This document shows, piece after piece, positions 42,141-55,270 of a stretch of 64,000 nucleotides of DNA. Source of the stretch: Prunella strophiata (Eukaryota > Chordata > Aves > Passeriformes > Prunellidae); the NCBI GenBank assembly GCA_036583965.1, contig JAZBQD010000014.1:53759626-53823625 (forward strand), given 5' to 3'. The position numbers and the translations under genes are program-made. The notes beneath the pieces are model-generated. The model had not been told where the DNA came from, ran no database searches, and saw only the letters and a list, made by a program, of their open reading frames with translations. Every line of letters starts with the position of its first letter. Within the stretch, counting starts at the first letter, position 1.

Positions 42141-42162
42141 AAAAAAAAAAAAAAAAAAAAAA
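42141..42162 (+). repeat. (A)22 homopolymer
   Basis: Twenty-two uninterrupted A residues. No retroposon body is recognisable upstream. Confidence 0.9.
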
Positions 42163-43898
42163 TCTAGTCAGAGGAACCATAACACTTCTAACAGGAAACT
42201 GTACAAGCCACAGTTGGTCTGCTAAAACAGAAGACACACCAAAGCAGAAAACATTGATAAAAGTAGGTGTGCAATGTAGGCCTTTTTTTCAAGGTACACA
42301 AGTGGACTTCCCTGTCAGAATGGAGCTGCTGGAGGAGTTCTTTCACTGCCTAACTTAATGTTTCCAGCTTAATTACATTAGTACTCTAGTATCACAGGTA
42401 GCAAAATCTCATCTACCACATATATAGGTGCCTGTGAAGCCTACATGTTCCTGTTGGAACAAAGGGTTTAAGAGTCATTCAAATATCTTGTAAAAAACTA
42501 TTAGTGCTGATGCATATGAATTATGTGGGTTTTTTGCATATATCTGCCCTTGTTAAAATGAAAATCACACCATACCATATTGTCAGGTTTCCCCTCCTTC
42601 TCCTTGCCCATTGCTACTTTCACTCTTACCAGTATGTCTTCACTTTGCCAGCAGTTATCTTGCTAAGCTGGAGAGAAAAAAAGAGATCTCAGGTCTTGAT
42701 TATCTTGACTTTAGAAATTAATGTTGTCATCAAGTGAAGTGTCAACATAATGAAAGCAAACTTGACTTTCAGAAAAATCAGTGAGCTGGAAGCAAGTAGT
42801 TACATACCTTTGGACTGAAATCAGACAAGTTTAGGGAATGTAGGAATAACTATTTGTTGTATACAACATGAGCACATCCGAGCAAGAGTCTTCCAGATGT
42901 GCTTTGGATCATCTCTAAAGGGCTTGGGAAGGCCTATGAAATGGCAATTAGAAAACTGCCAAGTGGGCAGATGGAGAAGCAAACTAAAAGGTAGATATCT
43001 GCCTTAACTGTGTTAACTCATGAGCTGTTGGGGCTGGGGGAGACCTAAAGTTTGATTAGAACCTTTCTGCCCTGTGACATTTCAAAAAAAGGATTATATC
43101 TGCCTCTGCTCCCCAAAGAAAGGAAAGAGCGACCACAGCAGAAAAGCTCAGAAGGTGAGTGGGAACCAAATGATCTCATGCTGTTGGTGACAATAGTGGA
43201 TACAGGGTGAGGAACATTGACATGGACACACTGCAGAAGAATGATTTCTTGGAAAAGTCCATTCATCATGGGTTTAAGGATCAGCACTGCAAAGATTTTA
43301 AGCACTAATAGCACATAATATCACTATCTAAAGTTCTGTCTAGACTTGGGAGACCAAAGGCAGATTGTCCTAGATTAGACAGGTTTCAGGGAGATTAGAT
43401 AAAGTCCTTCGATTTTTTTTTTTTTTTCTTTTACTTGTGATATTTAAAAAATACAGCTCTTAGGATATCATTAAATCAGTTAGCACCTGCTCAGGTGCAA
43501 ATGTGAAGACATGGAAATAAAGTACTTTGTCCTTAACAACATCAATAAACTGTAACTTTCCTCAAAAGGATTCACTATTTGCTAAACTGTCAAGGCCAAA
43601 GATCTCTTTATCCTCACTGCTCAGAGGTAAACGATTTGGTTAACTTAGATTTCATTTACATCCTTGGATCTCGAGCCTTTCCGGACAGTTAAGATAAGCC
43701 AGGCTCCAACAGGTGAAAATGAGAGGGAGGAGGTTCCAGTAACTCGATCTTCTCCCTAGCACCTTGGGGAGTCATACAATTTTAAGGCAACTAAAGTACT
43801 TTTGTACTACCGAAAAGCATCTAGTCAGTCTGGAAGAAATCAACACTTCAAGAGAACTTCTTCAGTAGGTGTTAAGTGCTCCCATCCTCTCGGCAGGA

Positions 43899-43918
43899 GG
43901 TTTTCATTAATGAAAACC
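43899..43918. promoter_or_regulatory. Perfect 20-bp palindrome centred on ATTAAT
   Basis: GGTTTTCATT at 43899-43908 is followed with no spacer by its exact reverse complement AATGAAAACC. The centre CATTAATG holds two overlapping inverted homeodomain cores (TAAT/ATTA). It could be a dimeric homeodomain site or a cruciform-prone sequence. Function is unknown. Confidence 0.5.
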
Positions 43919-45344
43919 CCTCGTGGGGATGAGTACAGGAAGAAAACAATGCAGTGCTAAGGGGTGTAAACGGCTTCATTCTCTTTGGTGGGTCCTCATC
44001 CTCCCTGCCTGGGGTTACGTGCTTACAGTCTGTGATCCTGCCAGCTGTTAGTAAAGCTTTGTGGTAGTTTACATCACATTGTTATGTCATAGCTATCATT
44101 AAAACGCTAACAGAGAGGGGCTCAGGCAGTTTTAGTGTACCAGAGACCCCAGATCCTGCAGCCCCTGCTCCCTGAGAACACCCAAGGCTCAATGGAAATG
44201 TTCAGTCCTCCCTTTTCCTCCTCTCTTCCTTCCCCACGTGCATCTTTGCCTGAAGAGAGAAGGACCACTGGCCACTGAGATCAGACAGGGAGAAGGGAAA
44301 GAACTTTGGATGCCTGCAGTGGCAAGGGGATCAGATCTTGTTTCCAGTAAAAGAAAGGTATGCAAAGACTCCCAGTTTCCTTGAGAAAGTATGTAGAGAA
44401 TCCATGAGACAGCTGGAGACGCAAGGACCTTTATTGCCTTTGTTTTCATGAAGGAAGACAGATATTACACATACAACACACACACACTTCATTCCTAGGC
44501 ATTGGCTTTGACAACGTGTCCCAGATTTCCCTTTTTCCATGCCATCCTCACCTTGCTCTGTCTCATTCTTTTGCCTCCTGAACTCCTCTTCCTGCTTGGG
44601 AAAATATGGGACAACTCTACCCAAATACTCTTTCTGTCTCAGTGTCTGCTTCCTTTACTGCCTGTCCCCCAACAAACAAAACCACATAAAATTCCTTTTT
44701 AATTTTCCCAACTAGTTTGAGTCCCATTTGAGCTGTATTTCTGACTAGGTTTAAACAGTTGACAAGCAGTTCTGATGCTTGTCAAAATGCATAATGCTAG
44801 CAATGGAGCAGGTGATTTTAACAATCAATGCAATTTTAGAAAACAATCTCCTTTGTCCTCTTCTTAATACTGTTACTGTTTTTACTTCTGCTGCCTTTAC
44901 TTAGTAAAAGTTATTGTAGAAACCTGGACAGGAAAGATGTCATCTCTTTCTGACTCTCGGTCAATAGAAACCTTATATTATTGGGAAGAAAAAAAATAAA
45001 AAAAAAATTGGAGATATATTCTTCCAGCCCTTTCATCTGCATTTACAGTAGGTCTCTGAATGTCAAGGTCACACATTTATTTTAGACTTTTTAGCTGTTA
45101 GCCAAATAGCAGCAGTGGAATTTGATCATTATATACTCAAACCCAAGACAAATGACCATATGGTTACATGTTATTAAGTGTTACAAAGAAAGAAGAGAAG
45201 AAAATAAATCCGTGCATATCTGTTCAGTACTTAGAGAAATTTCATCCAAAAAATTCAATTAGCTCCTTGCACATGTCACATGGAACACATCAGTTTCACT
45301 GCTTCAAGTACAATTAGGCTGAGACACGGCAGAGCATTGAGGAA

Positions 45345-45440
45345 GGAAAGAGGCCAGGGTTTGGGAGGCAGCAGCATCCCCCCCCGGGCTCTGCTCAGGG
45401 CGGCGGCTCCCGGCTCCTCCCCGCAGCTGTGTCTAGACAG
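45345..45440. other. Isolated GC-rich patch in AT-rich flank
   Basis: About 95 bases with a C8 run, CpGs (ggcggcggctcccggc) and an acceptor-like ctcctccccgcag ending at 45426. No domain is recognisable in any frame. It could be a repeat fragment, an orphan CpG cluster or an unrecognised exon. Confidence 0.4.
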
Positions 45441-45557
45441 TGACAGTGCACAAGCACCCAGCACTGAATGAGACTTCAAGAGCTGCATCTAAGTCATGCT
45501 TTTGATCTACAAGAAAATTAAAAATATATGAATCCCAGAATCTTAAATGTGTGAGAG

Positions 45558-45610
45558 TTTTTTTTTTTTTTTTTTTTTTGTTGGTTTTTTTCTGTTGGTT
45601 TTTTTTTTGT
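45558..45610 (+). repeat. T-rich (T/G) tract
   Basis: Twenty-two T, then ttgg-interrupted T runs to 45610. Low-complexity sequence, possibly the reverse of an A/C-rich tract like those at 5498 and 13593. Confidence 0.85.
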
Positions 45611-47148
45611 CTGAAGAGAACTGTCACAATAAAAAAGTAATTAATAATGTATTTTGCTGTTAGTGTCTTTATAAAGAATTGATTTTTCTGCTGTGAATTT
45701 GGGTTTTTCTCCAAGATAAGATGCTCTTTGAATAATTCATGATACTATCCTAGAGCAAGCTGAGATTTATACCAGAAACAACAAATAATATTTTTAAAGG
45801 TAAATTGAATCACATGCCATTATTCTTGTGGGAGACTCGTTATTTAAAACACACCCTGCTCATTTCAGCAATACGAGTTATATATAAATCCAAACATTTT
45901 ATTTATGTAACAGTAGAATTACTACAAAGAAACAAAAGGAGAATCCAAAGAAGAATTTTTTGAAGAAAAATTGCATTGCCCCCCCCTCCCCCCTCAAAAA
46001 AAACAAGCAGGTTACTTACACTCCCAACACTAGGACTTGGCAGACCTAATACTAGATCATCTTTTTTCTCATAAGACAAGTATTTCAGAGGAACACAGAT
46101 GACCTTTCTAACAACCCTAAAACAACAATGCCTTTTTAATGTGTACATGTTGAAGAGGCATATGTATGATATAAATTTCCTCATCATTGCATGTTTTCTC
46201 ACTTGGCCCCATAACTTTGTGATGTAAACAGTGCCAGGACCAGACAGCCTGACCTTTAGTAAAGGTTTTACTTGAGCCCAGCTTAATTACCCATCACCTC
46301 AGCGAGAGAAGTTATATGGCTATAAAACACAAATGAAACATACATTTATATTATCATAAGACATTTAAAAAGAGCCTTAGACAGCTTATTTGATTTTTTT
46401 AATGTGAGAAATATCAATTCTTAATTTAATTTTTCCTGATGAAATTTGTTGTCAATGTCCTTGCACTGCCAAGATGTCCATGAAACCTACAAGTGGCCCA
46501 CAAGTGGAAAAGAAAACTCATGTAGGAGGCAAATTTCTTCTTGAGAATAAATAGCAATATTATGGTGGCATTTATCAGGCAGGAGTAAAGACAGTATTTA
46601 ATTTGCTCTGCCACCTGTCTACATTAGGGCAAGAATTTAGGACTTCTGTTAGCACATATTTTCTGGATGTACATACAGCAGTGGCTATCATAAAAGTAAC
46701 TAAAAGGGTTTAAAATACAAAAGCCAAATGTTCTTAAAGATGATTTTCAAGAGATTGTTAAAAATAAGTTTGTCTTTGATTCTTATTTAATATGTACTAA
46801 AATTACATAGGGTGATTCCTTTACTTCCATTTTAACAGGTTCAGAATAAACAAAATAATACAATAAAAAATTAAAATAATGTAATTTAAAAAACAGTACA
46901 AAAATTCAACATGCTATACTATGTATGATAGGTCTACATGTTTTCATCAGAAGAGAAGTAGAAAATGGATTTATTTATTCTTTTATTCCACATTTGGTGC
47001 TCACCATATTCTTATTAGTGCATATTCAGGCCTGAAAGAAGTGCCAGGTAGTGAGGTAGCTCTGTGATACAAAGAATTTATCCCTTCCTGCTATTTCTTC
47101 CTGCAGGGAGAAGGCAACTTTTCTGTAGCTCTGAATAAATTCCCTGGA

Positions 47149-47738
47149 TGTCATGCTTTAACCCCAGCCATCAACCAAGCCCCACACCAAGCTCACTCAA
47201 TTCCACCTGGTGAGATGGGGGAGAGTCGAAAAAGCAAAAATGACAAAACTTGTGGATAGAGACAAAAACAGTTAAATTGGGATAGCAAAAGCCATGCACA
47301 CAAATAAAGCAAAATAAGGAATTCATTCACCACTTCCCATGGGCAGGCAGGTGTTCAGCCATCTCAAGGAAAGCAGGGCTCCATCCCATGTGGCAGCAGC
47401 TTGGGAAGATAGGTGTGATCACTCGAAACATTCCCCTCTTCCCTCTTCTTCCCCCAGCTTTACATACTGAGAATGATGTCATATGGATTGGAGTATGCCT
47501 TGGGTCATTTGGCATCAGCTGTCCTGACTGTGTCCCTTCCCAACTTTTTGTGCCTCCCCAGCCTCCTTGCTGGTTGGATAATGTGAGAAGCAGAAAAATC
47601 TTTGACTCCATGTAAGCACTGCTAAGCAGTAGCTAAAACAGCCCTTTGCAATCAACAGTTTCCAGCACAAATCCAAAACATAGCCCCATAGGTAGCTTTT
47701 TTGAGAAAATTAACTCTATGCCAGCCAGAACCAGCCCA
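47149..47738 (-). mobile_element. Solo LTR (minus strand), passerine-type ERV
   Basis: On + it begins TGTCATGCTTTAACCCCAGCC and ends at the complement of the LTR start (aaaattaactctatgccagcc, then ccagccca). On the minus strand this gives TG...CA ends and the 'gagttaattttc' block typical of a large songbird LTR family. TGGA occurs immediately on both sides (47145-47148 and 47739-47742), a possible 4-bp duplication. No internal retroviral sequence adjoins it. Substitutions and indels are many, so the copy is old. Confidence 0.82.
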
Positions 47739-49334
47739 TGGAGTAACTAGGGATCGTGCAGGAAAAGAAAATTGTAATTAAAAATATAGGAGATACATTA
47801 ATTAACATTACCCTTAGAGATCAATCATCTAGGAAGTATTTGTGTTTATAGTACTCAAAGATAAAATATTCTGCTATTGTCAGCAAGCTTACATTTCTTC
47901 AAATGTGGAAAAGAACACCTGCTTAACTCTCAGTCAAATGCAGAAAGAAATTGTTTACCCAGACTTGATATGGTTTTGCTCCTGTATCCAAAATAGCATA
48001 CATAAACTTGCTTGTACTTGAATTTCATACCCAGACTTAAAAACTGTAATAATATTTCAGTCAGACATAGAGATTAAAGTACATCAGAATATATATGCAA
48101 GTGCTAGTTTAAGCAAAACCTTTGCCAAAAAGAGAACCTGAGGTTTCTGACCTGAGATAGCTAGCAGATAGAGCAAAAAAAATTGTCAGAGTAGCAATTT
48201 TGCATTTGGGCTTTAGAGAATTGCAGAATTATGCTACTTTTGGGTTTTTTTCCATTTGCATAGACACATTGGAAAATCAAAAATTTCTAAAAATCTTTGT
48301 TTTGGATATTTAATTTATACTTGCAATAAAATAAAATTCTCCTAATGAGAAGATTGTCATTATCTCTAAAAGCAGAACTTAGTCTATTAGTCACATTTAG
48401 CTTCTGTCTAAACCACTGATGTTCCCTTCAAATAACATTGTCCATGGCTATATAATACTCCTTTTCTGCCTTTTCATGATATATAGCAACAAAACATTTA
48501 ATTGTATCTATTTCTCCAAAATGTGGTCAATAATTCTAAATGTAGTCTGTTACTTGGTCAAGATTTGCTTAAAACAGCATAAATGGTGCATAATAGGACT
48601 TATTTCTATGACAGAAATTAGTACTTTGAAAAACTTGTGTCACTGTCTTAGGCATCATGAAAGCTGTATACTTTACAAATCACCCATGATCTCAAAAAGC
48701 AAAAATATTTGTAAATAAAATGCCAGGTTTTTTTCTTTGTTTTCCCCTAATAAGCACAGAAGGAAGCAAGTATATTTGTTTCCTTTCTGGGGGAGCAGAG
48801 TAATATTTTTTCCTGTATGTTATGTATTTCCTATATTTATTACTGTTTCTATCCATTCACTTCTGACTATACTACAAAATATTTTTTTCTCCCTGTGTTA
48901 AGGATCATGACAGGAATCTTTAATTGATACCAAGTTTCACTTGAAGCCAAAACCAGGGACACTGTGATGTGAAACTCTGCATTCTTTGCAGCCTTGGGTG
49001 TCCAGTGGAAATTTAAATTCATGGCAGCAGGCTGTTATGCTGAAGCAAAAGAAACACAGTTTATTTGGGCTCTGGTCCTACTTACTTTTGAAAAACTCTG
49101 TATGTTCTTTACAGAAAAATGCATATAATCTTTTAGAGAGAATGAAAAACAGAGTTTTCAAGGCCAAGATCCTTGGTACCACTACAGAACGACAGATATT
49201 TCATGTCAATTCCCAGAGTTCTACAACTCTGGAGGAAATGAAGCAGCTTTGACACTTATATATCAAAAGCACAGAAAACCCATGTAAACACATACTCAGA
49301 GTAGAAATAAGAATGAACAGAAAATATTTTCAAT
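47739..49334. other. AT-rich spacer between two related LTRs
   Basis: About 1.6 kb with no recognisable gag, pol or env coding sequence and no gene. Open frames stay under 100 codons. The two flanking LTRs share orientation but are strongly diverged, so separate insertions are more likely than an internally deleted provirus. Confidence 0.55.
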
Positions 49335-49930
49335 GGTGACAGGGAGATGCTTGGTGACAGAGTACCATGCAGCTGCTCACTCATACCTGCCCCCTCCTGT
49401 CTTGGTGGGATGGGGAGGAGAACTGGAAAAAAAGGGTAAAAGATATGGGTTAAGATAATAATTTATTAATTGAAATAGTTTAATAATTGAAGTAATTATT
49501 ATAATTATTAATAATAATAAATAAAAAGAATAGCAAAGAAAAGGGACACAGCAAAACCAGAGAGGAATAAAACCCAAGAGAAACAAGTGATGCCCAGTAG
49601 AGTTGCTCACACCTGACTGATACCCAGCCTGGCTTGGACAACCCTCCTGGCCAACTCCCCCCAGTTTAAATACTGGGTATGACATGCTGGTGTTGAATAC
49701 ACACTTTGACCAGTTCAGGTCAGCTGTCCCAGCTGTGCTCCCTCCCAGCTCCTTGTGCAGCTCCTCACTGGCAGAGCACAGGACACTGAAAAGTCCTTGA
49801 CTTAGGGTCAGCACTACTCAGCAACAGCCAAAACATCAATATCAGTGTGTTATCATTATTCTCATACCAAATCCAGAACACAGCAGTGTACCAGCCACTA
49901 GGAACAAAATTAACTCTATGCCAGCCAAAA
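49335..49930 (-). mobile_element. Second solo LTR of the same family (minus strand)
   Basis: It shares with the 47149 copy the blocks tcagctgtccc, gtccttgact, cagcactactcagcaacagcc and the terminal aattaactctatgccagcc. In the middle it has an AT-rich part (49450-49520) where the family carries an ATT-rich U3/R stretch. Its ends are less clear than those of the first copy, and I see no duplication. The 145-codon minus-strand frame 49377-49814 is read-through of the LTR, not a gene. Confidence 0.8.
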
Positions 49931-50509
49931 GAACTATTCATAAGGAATGTTTCTGTCTTGTGAATTTAGCCCACTGTAAAGGGAACTTTGTTGTTTTGCT
50001 GGTGTAAAAACATACACATAGCTTTTAGAGAAGACAATGAAATGTGTTTTGCTGGCAGAGTCATTCACAGCATCATCAATTCTGTGAGTGTTCTCTGTAT
50101 CCTGCAAATACTGAGTCAGGAAAATGTCACTTCAACTGTGTTTACATCCTTTTATGCTCATTTTAAAAAGATTAAAATAAAGGTATCAAGCTTTCTAAAA
50201 TGGCAAATTTGAAAAAAAAGAAGACAAGCTAAAATGTTTGCTGAAACATATTTACTATTTCTATTCATTTCTATACCTTAATTTTTGATGCTTGATTATA
50301 CACATCAATCTATCACAAAAGATATTAACATGTGAGTTTTGTAAATAACCAAAAACACAGGAATTTTGAATATTGATATTCAGAAAAGAATTCTGATTAA
50401 TGACTTCTGGACTATTTTACAAGTAATTAAGAAAAAAAATTAAAGTTTCTCAATTCTCTTATGAATATTAAAAAAACAAAAAAAAAATCACTCCAAACTT
50501 TTATTTTTT
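49931..50509. other. AT-rich intergenic sequence
   Basis: No gene or repeat is recognised; there are short A-rich runs near 50432 and 50470. Confidence 0.55.
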
Positions 50510-50925
50510 CACAGAATCACCAAATCAATTAGGTTGGAAAAGACCTCTGAGATCATTGAGTCCTACCTATGACCTAACACCACCATGACAACAAACCATG
50601 GCACTGAGTGCCATGTCCAGTCTTTCCTTAAACACCACTGGAGACAGTAACTTTACAACCTCTCAGGCTGTAATATCTAATCAACCTTTTTGGGAAGAAT
50701 TTCTTCATTTTCTTCCAACCTAAACCTCACCTGGCAGCTTGAGGTTGTGTCTTCTCATCCTGTCACTTGGTACCTGGGGGATGAGGCTGGGCCTCACCTG
50801 GCTGTACCCTCCTCTCATGCACTTGTGGAGTTGATCAAGTCTCCCCTGAGGCTCCTCTTGCCCAGGCTGAAGACCCTCAGCTCCCTCAGCCACTCCTCAC
50901 AGGACACAGCACACGTGCTTTGTTC
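50510..50925 (-). mobile_element. CR1 LINE 3' portion (minus strand)
   Basis: Opens with the reverse complement of the CR1 3' end (cacagaatcaccaaatcaattaggttggaaaagacc, split across 50510-50545). It continues through 'gatcattgagtcc', 'ttcttccaacctaaacctc' and 'cccaggctgaagaccctcagctccctcag' near 50860-50890. About 415 bases, 5'-truncated. It is better preserved than the 15296 copy. Confidence 0.93.
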
Positions 50926-53900
50926 CGCTTCAGTCACAGATCAAAAGATTACTTTCCAGCTGACATCTCTGCCTGAGCACAACAACTGCTGCAGAGATTT
51001 ACTCAGGTGTGGCAGATGAAAATCAGCTGTGTTAGGATCAGTCAAATGAAACAGACACTGCACTGCTACCTAGAGAAAAGATAGAAGGGTACACACTGTC
51101 TCTTTAGATAGAACCCTACCAAAAATGTGTGTCAAATAATAACAACAAAAACTTCAAAATAAGAAGTACATTAAATATTTAAATATTTGCTTCAGAAAGA
51201 AGCAGGGATATTCAATGTGTGTTGGAAAAATATCTTGAATTCTGTTGAGCCCATTAATTTATGCAACTAATTGATGTTCTGTGAGTGGTATTCATTATCA
51301 CTGAGAATACAGCTCTATGTTACAAATGAGATGCAATTATAAGAGGTTTCCTTTTCCTTCATTTAGAAAAGCTTTCCAGTCTGTGCAACTTTTCCTTTTG
51401 CAATATTGAATATCATACTTTTGTTTTAAGCATAACACATGGTGGATCTTCTTTGATTTAGTTATTTAAAAGAAGAACCCAAACCAATAACTATAGGGTC
51501 ATATGCAAAGACCTCCCCACGCAAAATGTGGGACCTTATATGTGTGTGAATGCAGGTTTGTTTGAACTGGACAGAGATCTCTTGAACTCTAAATACACTA
51601 AGGCAGATTTGCACTTCCTGCTGTGTTCTCTCTGCATCTACCCTTGCCTGACATGCCATTACACACACTGCAGGTCAGTTTAAAATCTGAAATATTTCAA
51701 ATTCTGTCCTAGTTTTAAAGTGATTTTTTTTTTACAGAAAGTTTGAAATTATCTTTTTTATTATGTGAACATGAAAATAACAAATCTTATTGTATTGACA
51801 TTTAGACCTGTGAGGCACGTTCAGAATATGACTTTGCCTAACTTATCCAAGTTTTATGTTCTGTGGTATATGCAGTCAGTGTAGTTTCTGTTCCTAAGGA
51901 TGCATGTGCAGTTATGTGTGAGAGAATGTGCCTCTGATTCTTGAAAGAACAGGAATCCATTTCCTTATAAAGGGTTAAAACAAAAAATCCACACTAACCT
52001 ATTAATAATACAAAGTCCAAAAGATGCAAGGGTAAGTGGCAGCTGTCTGTCACCCTATGATTTTTGGGATGGCCATTTTTAGACACCTATAACAAACTTT
52101 TTAATAGAGCTATTCAAGCAAGAATTTATTGCTTCAGTCTCAGCAGTGTATTTTGCACAAGCATGTCACTTATCTATCCAGCAGATTGCTACATTTCCTG
52201 TCACTGGAAGCAATGATCTCTTTGCTCCCTTTACTTGTCTCTCTGGAATTGTCTGCCAAGGAAGGATTAGCATCCAGAGCTAAAGGAGATGGTGGCATTA
52301 CCACTTTCTCATTAGGATACCACTGAGAAGTAAGGGTGAGCTAGCAGCTTGCAAAATCCTTCCTTGGCTACTGACAATCCCAAATTCCTTTGCTCCATCC
52401 TGTTTCCACATGGTCTTACCCATTTTCAAGGTTATGACCACTTCTTTGAATTTAGCACCTTCTGCTGCACTCACATTTCAGTTTTCCCCTCCTCTTCCCC
52501 CCATGTCCCCTTTTGAGCAGGCTTTCTGCCACTCTGTGTCCACAGCTTGGGATCCTGCCAAGACAACTGAGACAGCAAGTCTGGAAATAGCCTATACAGC
52601 CTGGCTTTGCTAGACTGGAAACTTTTAAAAAATAGTCTGGAAATACTTATACAATGGATTGGCAGCTGATTAACAGAAAAACACACCCAGGAGCCAAAAT
52701 GAATTTTGAGTACTGTAGAAGGATGCCAGTTTAACAGCTCTGCAACCCAAAGCTATCCACAGGACAGGTACAGGACAGGGACCAACCCCACCAGCTTCTG
52801 CCACCCTCTCTGAGGAAATCTGATGACTGTGATGAGAAACAGTCAACGTCCCTGGACGTGATTTTTCATTGTAGTAAGACCTGAGGGTTAAAGAGTAAAG
52901 GAAACAGTCTCATAAGCATTATATATGTCTCTTTAGGCTTTTTCCTTCTCTGAAGTTCATGGCAGCAGTTTGGATCTCATTAGCATTTAGAGTAGGTCAG
53001 ACTCATACCACCACTCTGATGGTGGCAATTGCTCAGCAGAACAATTTTTCATCCAAAGAAGATTAAAGTCATGTGACAAAAATTTTCAAACCTGTCTAAC
53101 TTCAGGTAAGTTGTCTGTTAAATGATACCCTACTGAGATCAAAAGAATGGACAAGTGATCTCTGGATAGCAAACATATCTATGGCAAAAAAACCCCCACG
53201 TCATGCATCACATCATGACGATATTTTCCACTTAGTTGTTTTAATACATACAAAGAGAGTTAAGTCCAGTGTTATTCTTAATATGTCACAAACTTTGGCA
53301 CTTTTTTTGTTGTTCCTTGTGAAGTCCTTTATTTTCAGAATTGAAAACAGAATATTACAAACATTTTAATGCCACCAGCAATATGTTATCAGCCATTATT
53401 GTATTTTGTGCTCCCCTGTGTTCTCTAGTGCATGTTTTGTTTACTAAATTGCAGTGATTCTAAGTGTATATTCTTTTGGAATAGCAGTAGGAATAATTGC
53501 TCTGATTTATATTATTCCAGCTCTGCAGTTTTCTCTTAGTATTTTCAAGCAAAAATCCATTTGAAGCACTGAATCAACAAGATCTTGTTCCTGTGTTAGT
53601 TTTGAAAATACTGGTTCTTACTGAACTGAACGTTCATAGATTTAAAAATATATTAATAGAAAACTAAGTTAAAACACACTGAATTTTGATGCCTACATGT
53701 ACCACATTCTTTGAGCTTTTTAAGGACCCAAAGCCTCAACCAGGTATTTAAAAGAATTACTTGAAGTTTTCAATTAGACTTTTTTCAGCAGAAAACTGGT
53801 TTCAATAAAAGCTGTTCTTGTAAAACACTGACTAGCTTCAGCTAACTTTATTTTTAACAACTGACCTCTGAAAAGTAAAACAGTCTCTTTTTCAGGCAAA

Positions 53901-54519
53901 AATATAAAACCATTGACCCAAAGTAAACTGGGGTAAGTTATTGCATTAGATAAAAAATATGCTGCTCTTTAGTCCCTGGTCTGATTTGGGGTTGTCTTCC
54001 AAATGATAACTAGGCCATTCTCATATCAAGGTCTTTGTATTTCATTGCTACTTTCTACTTTGGGAAACATATTGTCACTTCCAATGAAAGCTGCCTAAAA
54101 CTGGTCAGAATAGACTCTTATTTCTGTGGGAAATATTCTATATTTTCTTACCCCAAAACCAAACAGTCTATCAGATAAAAGTCAAAACCTCATTGAAACA
54201 GATAGTGTAGCAAGTTATTGATAGAAGTTTTCAATGAAAATATAATTAGAACTAACTTTTCCTTATATAAAAAAATTATATGTCTGTCATTCCTTCTCAA
54301 TTTTTCTTCCCTTCCTGTATATTTAAATGTTCCAAGTTATATGTTATTTTGCAAAAAAATTGCTGTGGATAACGCCTGACACTCCCATAGCCTTGGGATG
54401 GTCGGTACAACTTTTGCTCAAATTATTGGAGGTAAAGTTGTGCTTTCTAAATTTTTAATAAAGTAAAACCACTTTTAAGATCCCTTTTCTTATTGTCCTC
54501 TCTCCTCTGTGTTTTTACA
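50926..54519. other. AT-rich flank, no gene recognised
   Basis: Only short open frames and no clear repeats. The stretch near 52960-53060 is rich in TF-like motifs, but nothing can be assigned. Confidence 0.5.
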
Positions 54520-55270
54520 GTCACAGGATAGGTCAGGTTGGATGGGACTGCAGGAGGTCTCCAGTCCAAGCTTCTGCTCAAAGCAGGGTCATCTTGAGGT
54601 CAAACACAGATGCTTATGATTTTATCCAGCTGTGTCTTCAACATCTCCAAGGCTGAACTGCTTCAAGTGTTGGACCATCCTCCTGGGAAAAAAAATTTAC
54701 ATCTGCTCTGAACAGTTCTTGCTTCAATCTATGCTCAGGGTCTTCTGTCTTCCTGCCATGCCCCATTATGCCTCACACATATTCCTGGTGACCTGCTGTT
54801 AGGAGTTTGGGTCTGCTCTTTGGTCTGCCCAAGGGCATTTCTTTTCCTCTGTGGACAAGCCCAGCTTCCTCAGCCTCTCTTCACAGGACAAATGCTCCAG
54901 CATCCCACCACCTTCACAGCCTCATGCTGAAAGGCTCAATTTCTCAAAAACTGTTTTGTATAGGGGGACCCAAAGATGAATATGATACTCTAGAGAATGC
55001 TGAATAGAAGGATAATCCCTTTTCTCAGTGTACTGGCTCTGCTTCTGTTAAGATAGTCTGGGTGGCTTTTTTCTGCCAAGTCACTGCTTCTTCACACTCA
55101 TCTTGCTTCCCACCAGGACCCCCAGGACTGCTTTTTTGCACATCTGCTCCCCAGTCATCACTCCCCAGCCTGTCATTGAAAGCTACTCAGGCCATTGACT
55201 TCCCAGAGACTGGGACTTGCATTTATCCTTGTTGAGCTTCTTGTGTTACCTACTGGCCCTTTCCACAAAT
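54520..55270 (-). mobile_element. CR1 LINE 3' portion, older copy (minus strand)
   Basis: Begins with a complement CR1 3' end (tcacaggataggtcaggttgg) and passes 'cttcaacatctccaaggctg', 'cagcttcctcagcctctcttcacagga' (near 54865-54892) and 'caccaggacccccaggactg' near 55110. It ends near 'atttatccttgttgagcttc' at 55221-55240. About 750 bases of ORF2 C-terminus plus 3' UTR, with indels and stops. Its 3' terminus differs from the 50510 copy, indicating another subfamily. Confidence 0.9.

Larger units (their letters stand above)
31606..47148. other. Downstream AT-rich flank, no gene recognised
   Basis: About 15.5 kb without a recognisable exon. Open frames are under about 100 codons. It contains TA and A/T homopolymer tracts, a tRNA-like relic at 37986-38055, a minisatellite at 41877-41932, a perfect 20-bp palindrome at 43899-43918 and an isolated GC-rich patch at 45345-45440. 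Several stretches are dense in homeodomain or octamer motifs and could be enhancers of PIM3 or a distant gene (see findings). Confidence 0.6.

Noticed and set aside
49377..49814. 145-codon minus-strand open frame
   Set aside because: Lies wholly inside the LTR; its hydrophobic Leu/Ile run comes from the ATT-rich part of the LTR.
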